Part shown: in pieces, positions 58,301 to 64,000 of the stretch | Layout: the number at the start of each line of letters is the position of its first letter | Position numbering within the stretch: position 1 is the first letter of the stretch | NCBI GenBank assembly: GCA_027405735.1 | Contig: JAPEHQ010000002.1 | Coordinates: 2,046,001 to 2,110,000 of the forward strand | Length of the DNA: 64,000 nt | Origin: Mucor racemosus | Taxonomy: Eukaryota; Mucoromycota; Mucoromycetes; Mucorales; Mucoraceae | Direction: 5' to 3' | The notes under the pieces: model-generated | What the model saw: the letters and a program-made list of their open reading frames with translations, nothing else | What the model was told of the DNA's origin: nothing | The model's database searches: none | Translations under genes and position numbers: made by a program

Positions 58301-58974
58301 CATATGTGGGACCATATCAGGTTATTCGACAGAATGATGGGGGTGCATATATTTTACGGGACGAAGAAGGCATGTTAATGTCTCGGAACTATGTAGCTTC
58401 TGAACTAAAGGCAATCAACCAAGAAGAGATCGTTCCAAAGAGCGAATTATTTGAGGTTGAGGCAATTATTCAAGATAATGGTAATCCACAAAATCGCGAA
58501 TATTTAGTGAAATGGAAAAATTATAATAAGGATCATAATTCATGGGTCAAAACTGATGACTTTACTGATACGGAATTTATTATTGATTATTGGAAAAAAG
58601 TAAAGAAAGATCATGCAGGACGACCTGTTGATGTAAAGAAAATAATTAATGATAAAAGAAAACAAGCACAAAATCACATAAAAAATGATTTCGCGCCAAG
58701 TAATATTTATCGTGAAATTGCTGAATCACCTGATTTTGCAACTGATATTCCACAGATCCAAACAAATATTATCCATAAGAAGCATTCGGGACTGAAAACC
58801 CCAACTAAAATGATCACACGACAAATGGCCCAGAGAAATTTCCAACTTAGTGAAGCAAATTCTATTGAAATCCAAGATGGTAAACGAAAATTTGGGACAT
58901 TTGACTACCACCAGCTAAACAATTCAAACAAGAAATCTAAGGATGAATTGCGTAGCAAACAACAAACCTATTAG
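55282..58974 (+). CDS. Pol polyprotein of element II (PR, RT, RNase H, integrase, chromodomain)
   Basis: The pol frame is open from 55282, lies -1 relative to gag and overlaps it by 61 nt, so it is probably made by -1 frameshifting; no classical X-XXY-YYZ heptamer is evident. Order: protease LIDSGSD (55351-55371); RT with 'NPVTFAPKRKGDG' and catalytic YIDD; RNase H ('AVDASDHALG', 'RRELAAI', 'YSDHRSLTY'); integrase with HHCC finger ('HNESGH', 'CSTC') and DD35E core ('MDLAG', 'SDHGAEW', 'GISERY'); chromodomain 'EYLVKWKNY..SWV' with Phe, Trp and Tyr cage residues, then a basic tail. No disabling lesion is seen. The first ATG at 55423 lies past the protease Asp, so an independent start there would lack protease. 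Confidence 0.95.
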   Translation, partial: SEFDYGTTCRSWHFRKQWQLALIDSGSDISLLSSDLCNKYNITINPCLNIQITLANNEHVPLLGKTDQILIKYNGRNIKHSFFVMNELGNGKQSLFGCDLFSKLGISLSGVAFNWDDNKVLYNDAIVDEQYQPNISNAGTESEHARLLKALEPAIQRNQAIDIREHCPHPLALIKLDTIPNETRARRQYKIAEKLMPVFDETVKEWLKNGVIKPAPPSPWNNPVTFAPKRKGDGTMSWRTCLDVRELNSILLETSLDHYSIKLPSDIFKQATGAAIYSCIDVTTAYLRLPLNVSDQVKTSFQHRNSAYCFISCPYGITFVGSAWSRLLDNILGDLPFCLTYIDDVYCVTQTNDMDLHAKQLSIIIDRLTKNKLILNMAKAHIGKTAIVVLGQTISRQGRSICTKRLTNICDVPYPQHPKALKSCLGMFTYMRDHCPMASKLTWRLDALRNIGDSVPIQWTPELKHDFDTIKEVLASKLVLSPIDPSLPLIVAVDASDHALGTCLFQELKYTQASGDHDDATPKTITKIRYIAFHSRSLSKSERNWHVQRRELAAIAMALKVYDDFLFGRHFILYSDHRSLTYLFTQTPINEHFVDYFDTLLRHSFEIRHLSGLQNVLPDFLSRLYHSDNQADGADGNNSSKVYKQRKGFSLTNAVNKETSFKPKSIEHFTNNKSTRLVAFAQATHKFSEQNYVIVPEADRKTLLKEIHNESGHFGADNIVKSIRNQNMNWSGILQDAIDIVSSCSTCAKFNIKKKGYSPSRSVYCYLPGDGYVMDLAGPFSSNSNMYTYLLIMVDVCTRFVILKPLVDKTAKSVAVAMIEAFGIIGLPRFFVASDHGAEWANQLHTMLFQSMQIEKRYSTQYHPEGNGISERYVGIVKKTLAKLLNGNIEDWHNYLPICALLINNKISKKLQSSPFSLMYARNMNAPINYYDPQGNLKSKRYMSNEELLKRIDYMGQLVFPAIAEQHQRYTDKLHGKIDQKNVQVNFKAGTYVMHKILHKTNAFAPSYVGPYQVIRQNDGGAYILRDEEGMLMSRNYVASELKAINQEEIVPKSELFEVEAIIQDNGNPQNREYLVKWKNYNKDHNSWVKTDDFTDTEFIIDYWKKVKKDHAGRPVDVKKIINDKRKQAQNHIKNDFAPSNIYREIAESPDFATDIPQIQTNIIHKKHSGLKTPTKMITRQMAQRNFQLSEANSIEIQDGKRKFGTFDYHQLNNSNKKSKDELRSKQQTY

Positions 58975-59009
58975 AACTAACAACTGTAGACGAGTTTGGT
59001 GGGGGAGAA

Positions 59010-59236
59010 TGTAGGTTTTTGCCTATTATTTATGTTAAATCTCATTTCAATCCCATATTGAACCTGACATCCAAATGGAATTGAAATGGTATAAATACTT
59101 TTAGAATCCAGGACCTGATGGCTCCTGGCTTCCTTTTTAACTTAATAATAAAGACCCTACGTTCTCCGTGATATAATCGCTTGTAGTCTTTATTTTATTT
59201 GTATTGGAAATAATCGTTATCTACATATAACTCTCA
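59010..59236 (+). repeat. 3' LTR of element II
   Basis: Identical by eye to 53042-53268. Confidence 0.96.
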
Positions 59237-59241
59237 GCATA

Positions 59242-59864
59242 GTCTAATAAGAGACTTAATAACGTGGGGAGTACAAAATGGTACAACCAGATTTGAAAAA
59301 AGTTTACAATATTACAAATTTTAAAGGGTTTATAAAAATAAACGGGAATTTTGGAATTTCGGACAAAATTTTATTTTTTAAAATATACCCAGAGGCAAGC
59401 AAATATTTTATTTTTTTTTCACTGTTTACAGCATTTGCTCTACTATTAAAAAAATATGGGTATATTACCTGTGAATTAGCTGATACAATAGCTAATAAAA
59501 AAAATAAAAAACGATAGTAAATCAACTAGAATATAGTAATCTTTATTGACTTTTAAGGATAAACTGAAGAACTCTATTATTTTTTCCTGAGCTCCTCTTT
59601 ATATATACATTTCAAATCTATTCTAATTTCGGTGCTCATTCCTATTACAAATGTTGTTATTTTCTATTATCTAAACTGTTAGTAATGGTTCCATATCTCA
59701 TAAGGAATACTGTTCCAGTTTCCATATTTCTTCCAGGAATGCTATCTTGTCATCATGAATGATAGGAATTGTTAACTCCAAATTAAATAATTTATTGTAA
59801 TTCAATACCAGATGAAATGGAGATCATAGTGTATCTTAACCACATTACCTACAGAATACAAGGC
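59242..59864. other. Spacer, one weak frame
   Basis: A 79-codon frame at 59278-59517 with a hydrophobic Phe/Leu/Ala segment and a Lys-rich end could be coincidence; no family is recognised. Nothing else is seen. Confidence 0.35.
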
Positions 59865-60085
59865 AATACGCATGGTAAAGCGAACATTCTACATGCATAC
59901 TCCAACGTTTTATTCAAGACTCTATACTTTCTACGGGCTCTCTATATTCCCAAATCTTTTTTTATTTGCTTATTTTGAAAATATTACCATTATATTACAA
60001 TGCTTTCAATATCTTTACACTGAAACAAAATATTGACGTATTACCTGCAGGGAAAACGAGGTAACAAGGAGTTTAGTCGCAGTGC
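59865..60085 (+). repeat. tRNA-upstream repeat, copy 2
   Basis: Partner of 35770-36090, lacking about 72 bp after 'CGAACAT'. The shared 'TTTAGTCGC' end (60080) is 61 bp from the tRNA-Phe start, against 60 bp at tRNA-Trp. Confidence 0.85.
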
Positions 60086-60141
60086 GGCAAAAAATTTGCA
60101 TTTAATATATAATATTTTTGTAATACATAAAAACATGAAAA

Positions 60142-60214
60142 GCGGGTATAGCTCAGCTGGGAGAGCGTTAGACTGAAGATCTAAAGGTCAGGTGTTCGAT
60201 CCACTTTAGCCGCA
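60142..60214 (+). tRNA. tRNA-Phe (GAA)
   Basis: 73 nt: acceptor GCGGGTA paired with TAGCCGC (one G-G mismatch at the fifth pair), D arm GCTCAGCTGGGAGAGC, anticodon stem TTAGA/TCTAA with loop CTGAAGA (anticodon GAA), T arm AGGTG-TTCGATC-CACTT, discriminator A. No intron. A T6 run follows at 60219. Confidence 0.92.
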
Positions 60215-60349
60215 TTCATTTTTTGCCAAAATTTCTCTTTTGCTTACGTAATATTTGACATGAATTTCTTAGTTATTTTTAATGGGTTTTTATGAATTTT
60301 CAAAAATTTTTCTTTTGCTCCAGCACGCATATCTAAGTATCTTTCACAT

Positions 60350-61089
60350 TGTTACGAGCGGTAACTAGTGAAAGTGATAAAGTAATAAGAGAAAGTAGGA
60401 TTGAAAGTAAATAAAATAGATATTTCCAGAGCAGTAATGTCTATTCAATGAGCACCAGGTTTATAGTTGTCCAACTAGTAAGTAAATGTTTTATATAAAT
60501 GTATATAAAACGAAAGATGTAAATGTGGAAAAGGTACAATGAACTTCTAACGACAGTTCAAGGGATCTAGTATATAATGTAATGTAATATAAAAGGATAA
60601 AAGACAATTGAGCTCCTAACTAATAGAATAGCGAGCAATTTAGATATGATATAAAGTATGTAAGATATAAGATGACCTTTATTTGGTTGAAGTCTATAGC
60701 TTCCTTTTTATAATAATTGTATAATTTCTAATTGTTTCTAATAATTTCTATGTCTAGGTAGATAATATGTTCGAGATCAATCTTTAACTGATCTCCTTCC
60801 AATAATTGGGGCAAAATAAGAGTAATTGTGAGTCATGGCAAGATCAAATGGTTGTCGTATCTTGAATGCAGGGATTATATAATAAATTTATGGATTAAAG
60901 AGAGTCGAGTCTCCAGAAGTTTGATTAAAAAGGAATCTGTATGAATATATGGGTGTTGTTACAAAGCCTTCGTGCTTTGAATTTGTGTTTGATTTTACTT
61001 TTGACAGATTGTGACAGATTTGGAAAGATGAGTTCAAGGGTAACAAAAAAAAAGAGTTTATTCAAATAATAAATGTTCGATTTGTAACA
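60350..61089. mobile_element. Probable solo LTR, 740 bp
   Basis: Begins TGTTAC and ends GTAACA (6-bp terminal inverted repeat), flanked by ACAT at 60346-60349 and 61090-61093. No internal coding sequence and no second copy in the window. It lies 135 bp downstream of tRNA-Phe. Unrelated to the LTRs of elements I and II. Confidence 0.5.
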
Positions 61090-61341
61090 ACATCATCTTG
61101 AATTTTTTTCTTGTTAAAATATTCAAATGTAAATAATTTGCAATATTTTTCAACCAATTGCTCTAAAACAGAAACTTCTACTGGGATATTCTTCAGAGCT
61201 ATTTATTTATACACAGATGATTTATATACAAGTTCGATTTATTTTTAAAAAAAGATCTATAATATCTAGTAAGCTATCAAGGTATAAAAATACAAATGCA
61301 AGTAATTTTCCATGAACAAAAATCACAAATTCTATGAAAAA

Positions 61342-64000
61342 TTATGCGACATCATTTGCAACATGTATGCTAGGGTGGACAGAGGAACTAGTTGTAGGCT
61401 CTAATACCGCAATCGTAGGTGCAAGTACTTCAGGTACAGAGTCAAGTCTTGAATGTGGTGAACATAAATCAGCTTGAAATCCACGATAGTAAAAGTTACC
61501 GGGATCAGGATTACAATAAGTATCAGACGGAATTCCCAGAGCGTCAAAATCTTTCTTGGCTCTTTGAGTCCATTCGATTCGATCCTCTGGTGTAAATGCA
61601 AATTTTCCAAGATTAGCCCAATAATAAGCTTTTAAAAATCTAATTTCTTGAATAAAATGCATTTCAAATACGCCATGGCGAAGAACCTAATTAATATAAT
61701 GATGAATGGAATTGGAATTTGTAAATTATCAAATAGATACATTACCATATATCCTTCAACAATACGTCTTGTTGTTACATAAGGTAATGCACGAGCAAGG
61801 TACAGACACGGTTGAGTAAACTCCCAAAATTTAACTTGTTGAAACGCATGATTTAGTCGAGACAAGCCAAAAATAAATTTTTCATAATTCTTCACATCAC
61901 CATCAGATACAAGGTCTATTTGACCATCTTCTACCATACAATACAAGCCCATGGTTGCAAAAATAAGACCGTAAATAGGGAATATGTTTGCTATATTGAA
62001 TCGATTAATCAATAGTATTCTTTAATATATATATATAAACTTACGAGTTACAGTTAAAGATGACAAGTTATTAACCAATTTTTGAAGATGTCTTCTTGCC
62101 AAATCATACATATGATTCCTTGCATAATAACAAACCAAGGTACCATGAATAGCAACTCGATTATAATCAGCAGCTTCTTTTACATGAGCCTCTAATAATG
62201 AAACGTAAGGAGCACAATCTGCCATACGATCAATGACAATAGCATTTCCAACATTGTATACGCCCAACCAAATTTCAGCTTCATAATCTCCATTACTATG
62301 AGCAGTATCTGCCATTTGTTTTAAGAGAGCCATATCTGTAGCAGACTTGTTAAATGTGCCTTCAAAAATACGCATGGTAATTACCAAACCAACAGATCTA
62401 TAAAATGCCTGGCAATCTGTAACAATACCCAATGTTCTTGAACCCTCAATCGACTCGTACAATAAATCTCTTGCATTGGAAAACTTGCCTGCAGCAAAAC
62501 ATAAAAGTGAACAAATAGTTAGTGTACCAGGATCAGTCTTGTCTGTTCCCATTTGGCGTAATGCTTTTGCAATGTAAAATATACTGTTGGTCTTGTCATC
62601 ATTAAGCCAACAAAGCAAAGCATTTCTGGCTAAAAACAGAGTATAATTGGGCCCTACATCACCTAATTTCTCACAAGCATTCAAACCAACTAGACATGCA
62701 TAAACAAAATCTCGCCCATTACCAGTATAGAAATAGATGTTTGATAATTGTGTCATGATTTCTACTACACGATGTCCATGTTCTCGTTTAGATATAGAGC
62801 TGTATTTTGCTAAAATACCCCATCGGCGATGTTGATATTGTCTTAATCTGTTTTTCCAGAAATTGTATAAAAATTGTGATTCTGATCGAGGCCATGCTTC
62901 ACCAAGAATTTCAAGGGCTTTAAAAAGATAGTATTCACCTTCTTTTAGTTTTGTTCTCATTGTATAACATACACCAAGTCTTCGGTAAACATCACTCAAA
63001 TGTATGTGTCCAAATTGGCTCAAAAGATCATCATTTTCATCCAAAATTTTGACAACCTTTTGAAGATTAAGCGTCGCTTCTGGCAATAAATAATTTCGCA
63101 TGTTTTGATCTGCTAATGCTTCTAGATAGTACAATTGCTTGCCAGTTGAGTCTGTCTGCAGATAATGTCGTGTTATTTTCCCCAGTAATTGAAGATAGTT
63201 TTCTCTGTTTAATTGACTTTCATAGTATTTAGCTAATGCTCGATGTTGCTCAATACGAGTTCCATAGGAAACCATATCGTGAATACTCTGCGGAATGGTA
63301 ATGTGTGTAAAAGTATAGACAGCAATGTTACTTTCCAAAGGGTTACCGTTATCAACTTGCTGCAAAAAGTGATAAACATCGAATTTTTTTATTTCTGTTT
63401 GAATTGTCTCTGGATCATCTTGCTTGAAAATGTAATTGCTCTCCTTGATAACAGCTCCAACTTCGAAAATAGTAAAATATTGATCCAAGCAGCATGCAAC
63501 CGTTAAAAAAGCTTGGTAGTTTGAATCTAATCGATCAAATTGCATTTTGATGATTCTTTTGTAGTCGAAATTACCCAACAAATCTTCCAAGTCAAAGCTA
63601 TTGCTACTAGGTACAAGTTCACCTTCAACAACTGTTACATGGTTAAAGTCTTTCAAGATAATTGCCATATTTCTAAATCAAAACAATTAATTTAATAGCT
63701 ATTTACATGCTTTAATTAATGGATATTTACTTGACATATAAAGGGTTTCCACCAGTACGTTTCTTTGGCATTCATTGATTTAGTATCGCAAATCAACACA
63801 CAATCGAATAAACTTACCTGAACAACTTTAACAATTTCTGGACTGATACGATCAACACCACTATCAAAGTTCTGAAGGATAATTTCACCAATTTCATATT
63901 CGCCTAAACCGTTCAATGGGATTTCAACATATGAACCAGTAGCTCGGTATTGCTCTATAAAAATAACATTATAATCTTTAATAGGACGAGTTGCCATTAC
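61342..64000 (-). CDS. Large ATPase/TPR protein, ADCY10-like, C-terminal part (runs off the window)
   Basis: Exons on the minus strand: 64000-63818 (continues beyond the window), 63762-63731, 63672-62045, 61990-61746 and 61686-61342, phases consistent, about 810 codons visible. The first visible exons hold the C-terminal part of a STAND/AAA-type NTPase domain ('GEIILQNFDSGV', 'ISPEIVKVVQ', 'RTGGNPLYV'). A long helical, TPR-like array follows ('YRRLGVCYTMRTKLKEGE', 'ARNALLCWLNDD', 'HLQKLVNNL'). This architecture matches the region after the cyclase domains in soluble-adenylyl-cyclase (ADCY10)-like proteins, and I infer that relationship; the cyclase domains themselves would be outside the window, so enzymatic identity is unproven. 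The 32-nt exon encodes the GNPLY sensor motif. The ATG at 63997 is internal, not the start. Confidence 0.7.

Larger units (their letters stand above)
53042..59236 (+). mobile_element. Full-length Ty3/chromovirus LTR retrotransposon, element II
   Basis: 6195 bp with 227-bp LTRs (53042-53268, 59010-59236) that I see as identical, TG..CA ends, and GCATA target duplication at 53037-53041 and 59237-59241. A purine tract GGTGGGGGAGAA precedes the 3' LTR. As in element I, the 5' LTR is followed by T7, not by a TGG primer site. gag and pol are in two overlapping frames. Confidence 0.97.

Noticed and set aside
59278..59517. 79-codon frame after element II
   Set aside because: Hydrophobic AT-rich composition, an antisense frame of equal length, and no recognisable motif.

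Overview
The window reads as nuclear DNA of a filamentous fungus. Genes carry short GT..AG introns (33 to about 85 nt), intergenic DNA is very AT-rich, there are two cytoplasmic-type tRNA genes, and transposable elements are abundant. The protein set (tubby-like protein, a kinesin with large motor inserts, a Vps3844-domain protein, an ADCY10-like ATPase/TPR protein, chromodomain Ty3 elements) fits an early-diverging lineage, most likely Mucoromycota. I cannot name the species.

Layout. At 0.3-1.5 kb lies a five-exon tubulin cofactor C gene, followed by a small secreted Cys-rich gene whose frame is broken at an A8 run. From 3.0 to 21.8 kb is a repeat-rich block with nested insertions. It holds a 1183-bp gag-carrying element with 33-bp inverted ends, a decayed 1619-bp Tc1-type transposon with 211-bp inverted repeats, and a 6251-bp Ty3/chromovirus with identical LTRs. 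All of these sit in or beside a low-copy repeat that carries fragments of a dynein intermediate chain gene. From 22.1 to 31.9 kb is a co-oriented gene cluster: tubby-like protein (frameshifted by one base), an unknown basic/acidic protein, mitochondrial cardiolipin synthase, and a 1775-aa kinesin. From 32.4 to 41.2 kb there are more repeats, tRNA-Trp, and an inverted copy of the dynein-fragment repeat. That copy lacks the large insertions and so acts as a natural empty-site control.

From 42.5 to 50.4 kb are five host genes: AIG2/GGCT-like, a coiled-coil/Cys-cluster protein, a Vps3844-domain membrane protein, a Myb/SANT-like protein, and an Acl4-like TPR chaperone. From 51.8 to 59.2 kb are repeats and a second young Ty3/chromovirus (6195 bp, identical LTRs, GCATA target duplication). 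From 59.8 to 64.0 kb are tRNA-Phe, a probable solo LTR, and the 3' part of a large ATPase/TPR gene running off the right edge.

The host genes look like ordinary single-copy housekeeping genes and form no obvious pathway. The unusual content is in the mobile DNA: two intact-looking chromoviruses with different gag-pol strategies, an element that apparently integrated with two U3-type ends, a repeat that spread a dynein gene fragment whose Val-Tyr hexamer varies between copies (19, 3, 2 and 4 units), and a repeat lying about 60 bp upstream of both tRNA genes.
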